64,000 nucleotides of DNA from Aureispira sp. CCB-E (GTDB taxonomy: Bacteria; Bacteroidota; Bacteroidia; Chitinophagales; Saprospiraceae): assembly GCF_031326345.1 (NCBI RefSeq), contig NZ_CP133671.1:5828001-5892000 (forward strand). The letters are read 5' to 3'. Both the position numbers and the translations under genes were made by a program. Below the pieces are notes generated by a model. The model did no database searches, was not told the DNA's origin, and saw only the letters and a list, made by a program, of their open reading frames with translations. Positions 56,446-64,000 of the stretch are shown piece after piece; position 1 is the first letter of the stretch, and every line of letters starts with the position of its first letter.

Positions 56446-56483
56446 TGACGCCTCTTCATGATTTTAATGGGGAGGCGTTTTTC
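56446..56483 (+). terminator. Terminator after the PCMD-like gene
   Basis: Perfect 7-bp stem ACGCCTC (56448-56454) and GAGGCGT (56472-56478), a 17-nt loop and five T residues following. Confidence 0.65.
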
Positions 56484-56501
56484 TTATTGAATTATACTTA
56501 T

Positions 56502-56545
56502 TAGTAGTTAGCTGCACTGCTATTGTATGGTTTCAACGAACTATT
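56502..56545 (+). repeat. Dispersed repeat, copy F
   Basis: TAGTAGTTAGCTGCACTGCT, then ATTGTATGGTTTCAACGAACTATT. It closely matches the second unit of copy C. It sits between a terminator and the WYL regulator gene. Confidence 0.65.
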
Positions 56546-56642
56546 GACTTATAGTTTTTAACTATTATTTTTAGTGATATGATCGTTACTCTAAACGAAA
56601 AATCTTATTTTAAGTGCCTCTTATAAATTGTACCATTTCATT

Positions 56643-57587
56643 ATGAATAAGTTTGATCGGGTCATTTCTACGTTAATTTTGTTACAAACCAAAAAGATTC
56701 TAAAAGCTTCTAGTATTTCAGAGCGTTTTGGAATTAGTCTGAGAACCGTTTATAGAGATATTAGTACACTCAAAAATGCGGGAATTCCAATCATAGGAGA
56801 TCCGGGGGTAGGATATTCTATTATGGATGGGTATCGACTCCCTCCAATTATGTTTAATGAAGAAGAAGCCCTAGCACTGCTTACAGCCGAAAAGTTTATC
56901 GGAGATATTACCGACGAAACTACACAATCATCTTATTCAGGAGCCATGATGAAAATCAAGGCTATTTTGAGAAGTACCGATAAGCAATCGTTGGAAGTAT
57001 TAGAGGATTCTATTGCCTTTTCTCATTTCAAGTGGTGGGAAAACAAATCTTATCTTCAAGATTTATTCAAGAGTATTGCTGCTAAAAAAATTATTAAAAT
57101 TGAATACCAAAAGGCAGACAAAAGTATTTCAAACCGCTTATTAGAACCCATTGGTTGTTATTATCAATACAGCAACTGGTATTTGGTCGCTTATTGTCAA
57201 AATAGGCAGGCTTATCGAACGTTTAAGATAAATCGAATCTTACAATTGCGTGCACTAGACCAACAGTTTGATGCCGAGCACATTAGTCTGCAAATGTATA
57301 TAGATCAACAAACTAAAGCATGGAAGGAACAACAACAATTTCAAAAAGTAGAAGTAGCCTTTAATCGATCCGTATTACAACATGCAGAAAACCGAAAGTA
57401 TTACTTTGGTTTTGTAGAACAAGTCGAAGAAAAGGAAGTTGTTCGAATGAAATTTTTAAATTCTTCGATGGAAATTGTTGCTCGTTGGTTGTTACAATTT
57501 GGTAATCAAGCTACTGTTTTGGCACCTCAAGCATTACAGTCTAGAATCAAAGAATTGGCAACAGAACTTTATGAGCATTATCAATAA
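56643..57587 (+). CDS. WYL-domain DeoR-like transcriptional regulator
   Basis: Start ATG 56643 (MNKFDRVISTLILLQ) gives 314 residues; the earlier TTG at 56628 adds five residues. The N-terminal HTH (ISERFGISLRTVYRDISTLK) and GDPGVGYSIMDGYRLPP are typical of YafY/PafC-type regulators. A central WYL domain (about 140-230) carries IEYQKADKSISNRLLEPIGCYYQYSNWYLVAYCQ, and a C-terminal WCX-like helical domain follows. WYL domains sense ligands or nucleotides. Its likely original neighbour, the NTF2-like gene at 59172, is now separated by an IS. Target genes are otherwise unknown. Confidence 0.87.
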   Translation: MNKFDRVISTLILLQTKKILKASSISERFGISLRTVYRDISTLKNAGIPIIGDPGVGYSIMDGYRLPPIMFNEEEALALLTAEKFIGDITDETTQSSYSGAMMKIKAILRSTDKQSLEVLEDSIAFSHFKWWENKSYLQDLFKSIAAKKIIKIEYQKADKSISNRLLEPIGCYYQYSNWYLVAYCQNRQAYRTFKINRILQLRALDQQFDAEHISLQMYIDQQTKAWKEQQQFQKVEVAFNRSVLQHAENRKYYFGFVEQVEEKEVVRMKFLNSSMEIVARWLLQFGNQATVLAPQALQSRIKELATELYEHYQ

Positions 57588-57694
57588 TTATTGTTTTAAT
57601 TCTTCTCTCTAAAAAAATAAACATTTTTTAGCTTTCTTAGTTCCTACTGACATACTGTTGTCATAACCATATTTTATATTTGTCATAACAATTA

Positions 57695-59118
57695 TCAGCA
57701 ATTCTAACGATAAACAGAATTATATGATAAAATAAGATTTAAGTTCATTGAAAAAGGAACGTACATTTACTAAAAAGTAAACGATGTACGACAAATTAGT
57801 AGAAATAGTATCCAAAGAGTTTCACCAAGTTCCAGACCATCGAAAAGGACATACAGAATATTTGCTACATGATTGTTTAATGGGAGCATTTGCTATGTTT
57901 GGTCTAAAAGATCCATCATTATTGAGTTTTATAGATAATGCCATTCATCGTAAGGACAATTTAGAACAAGTCTTTAAAATTAGTAAGCTTCCAACAGATA
58001 ATGGGATGCGAAAAATTTTAGATGCTGTCCAACCATCTGTTTTTCAACCTACTTTTAAAACAATCTTTGAACATTTGGAAAGGCTCAAAATACTCGAAAG
58101 TAGAAGATACTTAGACCAACATTTGCTAGTAAGTGTTGATGCCACAGGTACATTTTCTTCCAATAAGATTGGTTGTTCTCAATGTTTAACAAAGAAAAGA
58201 AAAAATGGTACAATAGAACATCATCACCAATTGTTAGCAGCGAGTGTAGTTCATCCTAATTTCAAGACCGTTTTTCCTGTTTTTGGAGAAGCAATAACGC
58301 GGCAGGATGGTTCAAAAAAGAATGATTGTGAACGAAAGGCATGTAAACGATTATTTCCACATTTACGCAGCATACTGCCAAAAGAAAAGATCTTAATTCT
58401 TTTAGATGCTTTATATGCTGATGGTCCAACTATTAAAGCACTTCAAGCACAAGATATCCAAATGGATTACATCATAGTAATCAAGGAAGGATATGTTTTG
58501 GAACAAGTTAAGCAACTTAGAAAAAAGGATAGTTTGCATCAGTGTCAATACCAGAAAAATGAAAAGACTCTGTGTCGATACAGGTGGGCATCTAACCTCA
58601 TTCTAAATGGCGCAAACCAAGATATTATCGTAAACTATTTAGAATACGAAGAATATGATTTAGAAAAAGATAAAGTGGTTTATTCCAATAAGTGGATTAC
58701 CAACCTAACTTTGACTAAATCAAATGTTTCATCTATTGCCACAGCTGGAAGAGCACGTTGGAAAATTGAAAATGAGACATTTAACACCTTGAAGAATCAA
58801 GACTACAATTTGGAACATAATTATGGTCATGGAAAATTCTACTTATCAACAGTATTTGCTTTGATTATGCTATTAGCATTTTTTGTTGACCAGATTACAA
58901 GGGCTGTTGATGAAAGTTTTGAACAAGCCTTAAAAGAAGCAAAAACATTGCGTGATTTAAGGCAGAAAGTTCGAGTACTCTTTGATTTTATTCCTACTAT
59001 TTCAATGAACTTAATCTATCAAATAATCGCTAGAAAGGTCAATATTCGACCTCAATTAGAATAGCTATTTGATATTATTATTATTTAATATATTTTCTTA
59101 CATCGTTAGAATTGCTGA
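57695..59118 (+). mobile_element. Complete insertion sequence, 1424 bp, with 7-bp target duplication
   Basis: Inverted 17-bp ends, TCAGCAATTCTAACGAT (57695-57711) and its complement (59102-59118), bound the element. ACAATTA occurs directly on both sides (57688-57694 and 59119-59125), a 7-bp target duplication. It carries one intact transposase gene. It lies between the WYL regulator and the NTF2-like gene. Confidence 0.87.
57784..59064 (+). CDS. DDE transposase of the third IS
   Basis: The 426-residue product has a DDE core: first Asp in LLVSVDATGTFSS, second in KILILLDALYADGP, and the Glu in GRARWKIENETFNTLKNQ with LEHNYGHGK after it. The last motif is typical of a large group of bacterial transposases related to IS4/ISAs1. 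An N-terminal region with VPDHRKGHTEYLLHDCLMGA resembles the nuclease-associated first part of that group. The frame is unbroken, so the element may still be mobile. I cannot name the IS family exactly. Confidence 0.85.
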   Translation: MYDKLVEIVSKEFHQVPDHRKGHTEYLLHDCLMGAFAMFGLKDPSLLSFIDNAIHRKDNLEQVFKISKLPTDNGMRKILDAVQPSVFQPTFKTIFEHLERLKILESRRYLDQHLLVSVDATGTFSSNKIGCSQCLTKKRKNGTIEHHHQLLAASVVHPNFKTVFPVFGEAITRQDGSKKNDCERKACKRLFPHLRSILPKEKILILLDALYADGPTIKALQAQDIQMDYIIVIKEGYVLEQVKQLRKKDSLHQCQYQKNEKTLCRYRWASNLILNGANQDIIVNYLEYEEYDLEKDKVVYSNKWITNLTLTKSNVSSIATAGRARWKIENETFNTLKNQDYNLEHNYGHGKFYLSTVFALIMLLAFFVDQITRAVDESFEQALKEAKTLRDLRQKVRVLFDFIPTISMNLIYQIIARKVNIRPQLE

Positions 59119-59171
59119 ACAATTATTCAAAGGGGAATTACCCAATTATTAACGTTTAAAATTAAAGCACA

Positions 59172-59552
59172 ATGACAACACAAGAAGTAGCCAATCGCCT
59201 AATAGAACTATGCCGTGAAGGTAAATACGAGCAAGCAGTTAAGGAACTTTATTCTCCTGATATTGTGAGTGTAGAGCCAGAAGGTATGCCAGATCATATT
59301 GTTCAAGGGTTGGATGCTATCGCCAAAAAAGGAGAACGTTTTCAAGATATGCTAGAAAAAATAAACTCTAGCACAATAACAGATCCTATTGTTGCCGAAA
59401 ACTTCTTCTCTTGTGGTATGTATATGAATGTCGTTATGAAAGGAATGACACAGGCTATTGACATGGATGAAATCTGTGTTTATACAGTGAATAACGGCAA
59501 AATTGTAAAAGAAGAGTTCTTCTACACACCTGATCCACAAGAAGTCCAATAG
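59172..59552 (+). CDS. SnoaL-like/NTF2-fold protein, 126 aa
   Basis: The whole protein is one NTF2-like domain. It begins with a helical pair (VANRLIELCREGKYEQAVKE) and has the strand-rich cone in VSVEPEGMPDHIVQGLDAIA, MYMNVVMKGMTQAIDMDEIC and NGKIVKEEFFY. SnoaL-like proteins bind small hydrophobic molecules or act as simple isomerases or cyclases; no catalytic residue set can be confirmed. No signal peptide. The start is ATG 59172. The gene probably lay directly downstream of the WYL regulator before the IS insertion and may be its target (inference). Confidence 0.75.
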   Translation: MTTQEVANRLIELCREGKYEQAVKELYSPDIVSVEPEGMPDHIVQGLDAIAKKGERFQDMLEKINSSTITDPIVAENFFSCGMYMNVVMKGMTQAIDMDEICVYTVNNGKIVKEEFFYTPDPQEVQ

Positions 59553-59585
59553 ATGTCACTTTAATTTAACGTATACTTAGCAGAA

Positions 59586-59617
59586 CTCGAAAAACAGCTT
59601 GTTTTTCGAGTTTTTTT
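59586..59617 (+). terminator. Terminator after the SnoaL-like gene
   Basis: Perfect 11-bp stem, CTCGAAAAACA (59586-59596) and TGTTTTTCGAG (59600-59610), with a 3-nt loop and seven T residues. Its T-run overlaps the end of the convergent VanZ gene. Confidence 0.85.
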
Positions 59618-60314
59618 ATTTTCTTATCTTTTGTTGGCAATACTTTCTTATCCAATAATGATATATGAGCAGACCTATTCCCCCTCCCAAAACATTAAAT
59701 AGTAAATCCAACAATTCTTTGTCTCGACCAGGAATATAAGCGAATTGAAGTTCTTCAATTCCTGCTCCAAACGAAATAACAAGCAATAGAGCAACAATAT
59801 TTGATACAAAGACGCTCGCTACACGGTAATATTGGAATGTCCACAAACATAAGATAGCCAATATTCCATACGCCAAAAAATGACTGAGTTTATCCCTTCT
59901 AAAGATACTTTCTTTTAGCTGTTGCCAAGTGTTTTTATGAAAATAAGCTTCTCCCCTTTCTCCAGGTTCTTTGGGCATGTAATCGCCCATTGGAAAACTC
60001 AGAACAACTTCTTTGTCGCAGATTAAGATACCTCCATCCTCATAAGGCGTATCAAAAGGCTTGTTATTACTATGATTAAAAAAAGCTGTATCGCTTTTGT
60101 ATTGCCGCCTAGTTCCATCCTCTAAACGATAAACTGCTGGATCATTAACCATTTTAAAATTATCTCCCTCTTTAGGAATTTGCCCAGAACTAATTTCACC
60201 TGTTTGATAATGTCGTGATAGCCTAGGCCACAAAGATCCTGTTATAATGAGCAGCATATAAAGTAATAAAAATGGCAGGCTGTATTTTTGTAACAATTCT
60301 AAGTCTATTTTCAT
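59616..60314 (-). CDS. VanZ-family membrane protein with large N-terminal loop
   Basis: I use ATG 60312-60314 (MKIDLELLQK); a start five codons upstream (60329) is also possible. An N-terminal membrane segment (YSLPFLLLYMLLIITG) is followed by about 100 mostly polar residues (30-140). The VanZ core comes next: DKLSHFLAYGILAILCLWTF, VISFGAGIEELQFAYIPGRD and KELLDLLFNVLGGGIGLLIY, with conserved Asp/His/Glu residues in the membrane. VanZ is linked to teicoplanin resistance in enterococci, but most homologues have no shown function. The large extracytoplasmic insert is longer than in typical VanZ proteins. Confidence 0.8.
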   Translation of the reverse strand: MKIDLELLQKYSLPFLLLYMLLIITGSLWPRLSRHYQTGEISSGQIPKEGDNFKMVNDPAVYRLEDGTRRQYKSDTAFFNHSNNKPFDTPYEDGGILICDKEVVLSFPMGDYMPKEPGERGEAYFHKNTWQQLKESIFRRDKLSHFLAYGILAILCLWTFQYYRVASVFVSNIVALLLVISFGAGIEELQFAYIPGRDKELLDLLFNVLGGGIGLLIYHYWIRKYCQQKIRK

Positions 60315-60587
60315 AACGATACCTTTCATAGTTCAAACGGTGTTAAATAATGATATACATAAGCCTACAAATTCATTCTCATGCTTCAAAGTTAAAACAA
60401 TATGTTAACAACCTCTCTCTCAACGGAAAAAGTTAAAAATATAGTTTTAAAATTCATAAAGTATCCGTAACTTGAATTAAACAACATTCCTCATTCCTTA
60501 AATAAAAATCTCTAAAACAAGCACTTACTCAACAACCAATTAAAATATCTGTCCTTTTATTCCTTCACTTTCCAAAACAATAGGACT

Positions 60588-61757
60588 ATGTTATTACTTC
60601 AATATTCCCATTTTTTTCTAAGCTTACTATCTATTTTTTTATGTTCAGTACTTGCTACGGCACAAACCGTTAACAATGGTTCTCTGAATGGCAGCCCAAT
60701 AGGTAACAATCAAATTACCAATGCGACAGGTTGGACTCGATGCAGTGGCTCGCCAGATTTGTGCAATACGACTTTTCCTTCTTATTTAACAACCTCTCAA
60801 GTTACTCCCGACAACTCTCCAGATGGTGGCAATTGGCTTGGTTTAGCCTCTATTAATGCAGGCGAGTGTGCGCAAACAACCATTACTGGCTTAACAGTTG
60901 GCAACTCTTATATTTTATACTTTTGTGGAGCTAGTTTTGGAACAGGTTCCAGTCTTTTTAATCAAAGTCCTGTCTTACCAACAGTAAGAGTCGGTACTAC
61001 TTCGCAAACGTATAGCATTCCTATGGCAGCTAGTACTTGGGTGCCTTTACAACTGCCGTTCGTAGCAACAGCAAGTACAATGACATTACAATGCGAACAT
61101 GCAGGATCTTCTCCTGCCAACGCTTACTATGCTTCTTTTGATGGTTTTAATCTATCTGCTCCCTGTTCGACCATATTACTTCCTATAGAATTGCTAACAT
61201 TCAATGCTTTTGCTGACAAAAAGAAATATGCTGCTAATATTGATTGGCAAACGGCTCGCGAACAAGACAGTGAATCCTTTACCCTACAACGCAGTCTGAA
61301 TGGAATTGACTTTGAAGACATTGCTACTATTCCTGCTGCTAATTATGCTGAGGACATTACTAATTATACTTTTGTTGACAAAAAGTTACCTATCAAAAAT
61401 GGTAAAAAAGGAGGTTTATTTTATTATCGATTACAACAATTAGATTTGTATAACAATATTTTATATTCTGACGTAAGAGCTGTTAATTTCCCTGTTGAAG
61501 AACTCTTAGGATTTAATATTTACCCCAATCCAACAAAGAATTACTTGAATCTTGATTTTTTATCTCCAAACTCAGAAAATTCTTATACCTTAAGCATTTT
61601 TAATACGCTTGGTCAAATTGTACAACAACAAACGATCGATCCCCATGAAGGACTATATCAATTACAAATAGACGTTCAAGCACTTCACCAAGGAGCGTAT
61701 GTCATTCAACTAAGCAATACTTATCAATCCTATCGTCGTTCGTTCATCAAACAGTAA
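60588..61757 (+). CDS. T9SS-secreted carbohydrate-binding-like protein
   Basis: The 389-residue product has a Sec signal (MLLLQYSHFFLSLLSIFLCSVLATAQ). A 170-residue beta-sandwich of the CBM/PEP-C-like type follows, with Cys residues and NGSLNGSPIGNNQITNATGW, LGLASINAGECAQTTI and WVPLQLPFVATASTMTLQCE. A linker containing LPIELLTFNAFADKKKYAAN and the DWQTAREQDSESFTLQRSLN module come next. The C-terminal T9SS sorting domain (NIYPNPTKNYLNLDFL, ending YRRSFIKQ) is intact. It is probably surface-attached or secreted; the ligand is unknown. Confidence 0.8.
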   Translation: MLLLQYSHFFLSLLSIFLCSVLATAQTVNNGSLNGSPIGNNQITNATGWTRCSGSPDLCNTTFPSYLTTSQVTPDNSPDGGNWLGLASINAGECAQTTITGLTVGNSYILYFCGASFGTGSSLFNQSPVLPTVRVGTTSQTYSIPMAASTWVPLQLPFVATASTMTLQCEHAGSSPANAYYASFDGFNLSAPCSTILLPIELLTFNAFADKKKYAANIDWQTAREQDSESFTLQRSLNGIDFEDIATIPAANYAEDITNYTFVDKKLPIKNGKKGGLFYYRLQQLDLYNNILYSDVRAVNFPVEELLGFNIYPNPTKNYLNLDFLSPNSENSYTLSIFNTLGQIVQQQTIDPHEGLYQLQIDVQALHQGAYVIQLSNTYQSYRRSFIKQ

Positions 61758-61768
61758 AATGATTTTTT

Positions 61769-63019
61769 ATGCCGTTTAAATTGCTCTTTTTTTGTACTCT
61801 TTTTGCAGTAGTATCTTGCACTCAACAAGCAAAATTAAGTGTTAGCGATATAAAAGAAGTAGCTGTAAAGCATTTTAGAGAAAAGGGCTTTCATGCGATT
61901 AAAGATACCAGTCATGTTCATGTCAAGAAAATCCAAACAGGGTTGGACGATGAATGGTTTGTTGCTTTTAATGCAGTTATGTCTAAACCTGTTTTATTTT
62001 TATACCACATCAGCGATCCCAATGAGTTGCCGCATTATATCCCTTTGAATAATAAATCAGAGGGTATTATAGAACATGTTGATTTTGAGAATGTCACTAA
62101 TGATGAAGATTATGAACTCGTTATTGAACTACATTTTGACTATGGTTTAGCGTATCAAGCTAGAGAAATTGTGATTCTAAGACACCCTTTTGGCAATCCT
62201 GCTTACGAAATTTTTTCCTTTCCCTTTGAACAGGTTTGGGAAAGCATCGATTCGTTTGATAATCGCTATGGTTTGCCAGAACACAGCAAACGCATTGAAA
62301 ATCATTCTTTTTATGAATTTTTTGAAGGGTACATCCTAATTAGAGGCACTATTAATTATAGAGAAAACCACTTATTAGAATACAAATGGAACAAGGAACA
62401 TGAAGAATTTTTACTGATTCTAGACGAAGAGTTACACGAAGCCGAAGAAGAAGAAAACAAAGGAGGAATCATTCACAAAATCAAAGGAAATAAGACCTTG
62501 GTTGAAGTTAATGCTCATGAGGAAGGCTGTTTGGCTTACCTATTAGAAGATGCACAAGGGCATGTCTTAGATATTCCCTCAAAAATTCATGATGAATTAT
62601 TGTGTTCTCAAGTAACTTCTTTATCCCCTAATGGTCGCTATTTGATTTATACTGATTTAGAACAAAATGCCATCTGTTTGTACGATATAGAACTTCAAAA
62701 AAACAGACCTATTCTAAACGATTTTGATAGTTATGAAGGGGTCTCTGAAATTGCTTGGCCTCCTAAAAATTCAAGTAAATTTGGTTTCATTTCTATCAAT
62801 CAAGAGGAATTTTTAGAAAACACTAGAATTCATATTTTCACCTTGCGTGATGATGAGCAATTTTATGAACAAACCTACCATAAAAAAGTATATTATATTT
62901 GTGATATAACAGGGTTTTGTGTTCCTCAAAAGGATTATAATTACCAATTTAAAACCCCCAACCTTTTTGTATATACCCCTGATTCTACGGGAATCTTTAC
63001 AGGGCTAAAAGTACCATAA
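61769..63019 (+). CDS. Hypothetical lipoprotein with propeller-like C-terminal part
   Basis: The 416-residue product starts 11 bp after the T9SS gene ends, so they are likely co-transcribed. The N-terminus is a lipoprotein signal (MPFKLLFFCTLFAVVSC-TQQ). Residues ~30-235 are an unrecognised domain (VKHFREKGFHAIKDTSHVHV, VDFENVTNDEDYELVIELHF). Residues ~270-416 resemble WD40- or TolB-like strands (VTSLSPNGRYLIYTDLEQNA, ICLYDIELQKNRPIL). No enzyme motif. The pairing with a T9SS cargo gene may mean a periplasmic accessory role (inference). Confidence 0.6.
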   Translation: MPFKLLFFCTLFAVVSCTQQAKLSVSDIKEVAVKHFREKGFHAIKDTSHVHVKKIQTGLDDEWFVAFNAVMSKPVLFLYHISDPNELPHYIPLNNKSEGIIEHVDFENVTNDEDYELVIELHFDYGLAYQAREIVILRHPFGNPAYEIFSFPFEQVWESIDSFDNRYGLPEHSKRIENHSFYEFFEGYILIRGTINYRENHLLEYKWNKEHEEFLLILDEELHEAEEEENKGGIIHKIKGNKTLVEVNAHEEGCLAYLLEDAQGHVLDIPSKIHDELLCSQVTSLSPNGRYLIYTDLEQNAICLYDIELQKNRPILNDFDSYEGVSEIAWPPKNSSKFGFISINQEEFLENTRIHIFTLRDDEQFYEQTYHKKVYYICDITGFCVPQKDYNYQFKTPNLFVYTPDSTGIFTGLKVP

Positions 63020-63061
63020 GAAAAATTTCTAATTGCCAAATCACAGATAATTATTAGAAAA

Positions 63062-63095
63062 AAGGGATAAACTACATTTAAGTAATTTATCCCTT
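63062..63095 (-). terminator. Terminator downstream of the protease gene
   Basis: Stem AAGGGATAAA (63062-63071) and TTTATCCCTT (63086-63095), 14-nt loop. Read on the minus strand it ends in TTTTTT, about 45 bp after the stop of the protease gene. Confidence 0.65.
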
Positions 63096-63140
63096 CTCTA
63101 CAGCCTAAAGCTTGCTAAAAAGCAAGTCGTATTTTATGAA

Positions 63141-64000
63141 TTAATCCCAATCTCCTATAATTTGAACAACCTCCTCTACATACGGATCTTTCTTTAAAGA
63201 CTTGTGCCAGTTCTTGATACTTTCTGCACGAATGGTGTCCGCTTCAAGAACAGCTGCATCTGCTGCAAGTACATCTATTTTTAAAGCAGGAATATCTTTA
63301 TCAATCCCCTTGTATTGCTCCGAAACTTTGTTGTACTTTTCTTGCTGGGCACGATATGCATCCAAATTTAGTGATATTTCAGTATCCTCTTGCAAACTCT
63401 TGAACCACTTCGCTCGTTCATCAATCATTTTAAATGTTTCGCTTGCAGCGACACGTTTTTCACTTTTCTTTTTGATCTTATCTAATTTTTTAATGCTTGA
63501 TTTCTTATAGTAAATTGGATCAATCTCAGTCCAAGCCATTGGAAAATCTTCGTCTTTTTCACCAATACTTCTATAAGAATACACCCCAGGAAGAATAATG
63601 TCTGGAATAACACCTTTTAGTTGAGTAGAGCCACCATTGATACGGAAGAATTTTTGAATGGTAATTTTCATAGAACCTAACTCCCCTAAATCTTTATAAC
63701 GTTGTGGTACAACAGCATCCAATTCAAAGAAACGTTGAACAGTACCTTTTCCAAAAGTGGATGGAGATGTTCCTACAATAATTGCTCGACCATAATCTTG
63801 CAAGGCAGCAGCCATAATCTCAGAAGCCGATGCAGAGAAAGAATTAACCATAATTACCAAAGGGCCATCGTACAACACACTAGGGTCTCTATCCTCTAAC
63901 GGGTGTGGACGACTATCTCTTCCTTTTACTTGCACAATTGGTCCTGTTTCAATAAACAAACCACTCATATCTACCACATCACGCAAAGAGCCTCCACCAT
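63141..64000 (-). CDS. prc: Carboxy-terminal processing protease (Prc/Tsp type), 3' part
   Basis: The frame is open to the right edge of the window (GGGSLRDVVDMSGLFIETGP reads through from the last codons), so the N-terminus and PDZ domain lie outside. The S41 catalytic Ser is in VNSFSASASEIMAAALQDYG and the Lys in FGKGTVQRFFELDAVV. The C-terminal helical domain (KLDKIKKKSEKRVAASETFK...SLKKDPYVEEVVQIIGDWD) is the DUF3340-like tail of long Tsp-type proteases. It trims periplasmic proteins at their C-termini. About 286 residues are visible. Confidence 0.9.
   Translation of the reverse strand, partial: GGGSLRDVVDMSGLFIETGPIVQVKGRDSRPHPLEDRDPSVLYDGPLVIMVNSFSASASEIMAAALQDYGRAIIVGTSPSTFGKGTVQRFFELDAVVPQRYKDLGELGSMKITIQKFFRINGGSTQLKGVIPDIILPGVYSYRSIGEKDEDFPMAWTEIDPIYYKKSSIKKLDKIKKKSEKRVAASETFKMIDERAKWFKSLQEDTEISLNLDAYRAQQEKYNKVSEQYKGIDKDIPALKIDVLAADAAVLEADTIRAESIKNWHKSLKKDPYVEEVVQIIGDWD

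Noticed and set aside
1-64000. CRISPR arrays, rRNA genes, prophage modules
   Set aside because: No regularly spaced direct repeats, no rRNA motifs and no phage structural, integrase or lysis genes were seen.

Overview
The window is a low-GC bacterial chromosome segment that I place in the Bacteroidota, most likely a saprospiral or Aureispira-like lineage (inference). The evidence is three secreted proteins with type IX secretion (T9SS) C-terminal sorting tails of the form YPNP...(F)IK, many short lipoproteins, PorT-like outer-membrane barrels, promoters of the TAnnTTTG type, and a Bacteroidota-style fused isobutyryl-CoA mutase. No phage, plasmid or CRISPR signature is visible. Three complete insertion sequences and several families of short dispersed repeats show an actively rearranged chromosome.

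Layout. 1-3.7 kb: 3' end of an mnmD-like methyltransferase, a small unknown gene divergent from an AraC/GyrI-like regulator, an agmatine-deiminase-like lipoprotein and a TPR protein. 3.9-9.5 kb: a very large bacterial alpha-2-macroglobulin lipoprotein with an intact CVEQ thioester motif. 9.6-13.6 kb: small secreted protein, two tandem paralogous outer-membrane barrels, and a beta-propeller lipoprotein. 13.7-15.0 kb: molybdenum cofactor genes (moaE and a moaC-moaB fusion). 15.5-25.1 kb: lipoproteins, asnA with an IS4-type element next to its start, an SDR reductase, an Asp-box propeller, an FAD oxidoreductase and coaE. 26-34.7 kb: bifunctional nuclease, a second IS4-type element inside a palindromic repeat, a cysteine-desulfurase-like PLP enzyme, an RluA pseudouridine synthase, an esterase, a VOC fusion protein and a RelA/SpoT-domain protein. 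35 kb: an odd tRNA(CAT). 35.3-46.9 kb: PhoD-like phosphatase, a caspase-like protease, and four paralogous membrane-anchored adaptor-like proteins, interrupted by a GT-C-like membrane protein. 47.2-64 kb: a giant G8-domain T9SS protein, icmF, further T9SS cargo, a WYL regulator separated from an NTF2-like gene by a third IS, a VanZ protein, a lipoprotein, and the 3' part of a tail-specific protease.

The most unusual block is 36.5-46.9 kb. Four proteins share one architecture: an N-terminal signature MK(I/L)E(I/L)SHDxLAK, an ~80-residue cytosolic domain, one membrane segment, a coiled coil and a helical motif ending in AWELNPEN. Three are tightly packed (one ATGA start/stop overlap) immediately upstream of a caspase-like protease with an intact His/Cys dyad. 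The N-terminal region looks like the module that follows the NTPase in Bacteroidota STAND-WD40 proteins, but here it stands alone. I read this as a candidate undescribed caspase-adaptor, signalling or cell-death system (inference).

The second notable theme is dispersed repeats. A GCTGCTACTGCGTGG...TTCAACGAACTATT family occurs at least six times between genes. A 140-bp palindromic MITE-like element with the related end TAGTTCGTTGA occurs twice. A third palindromic family ends in GTAA-CG-TCAAAAA and was the target of one IS.
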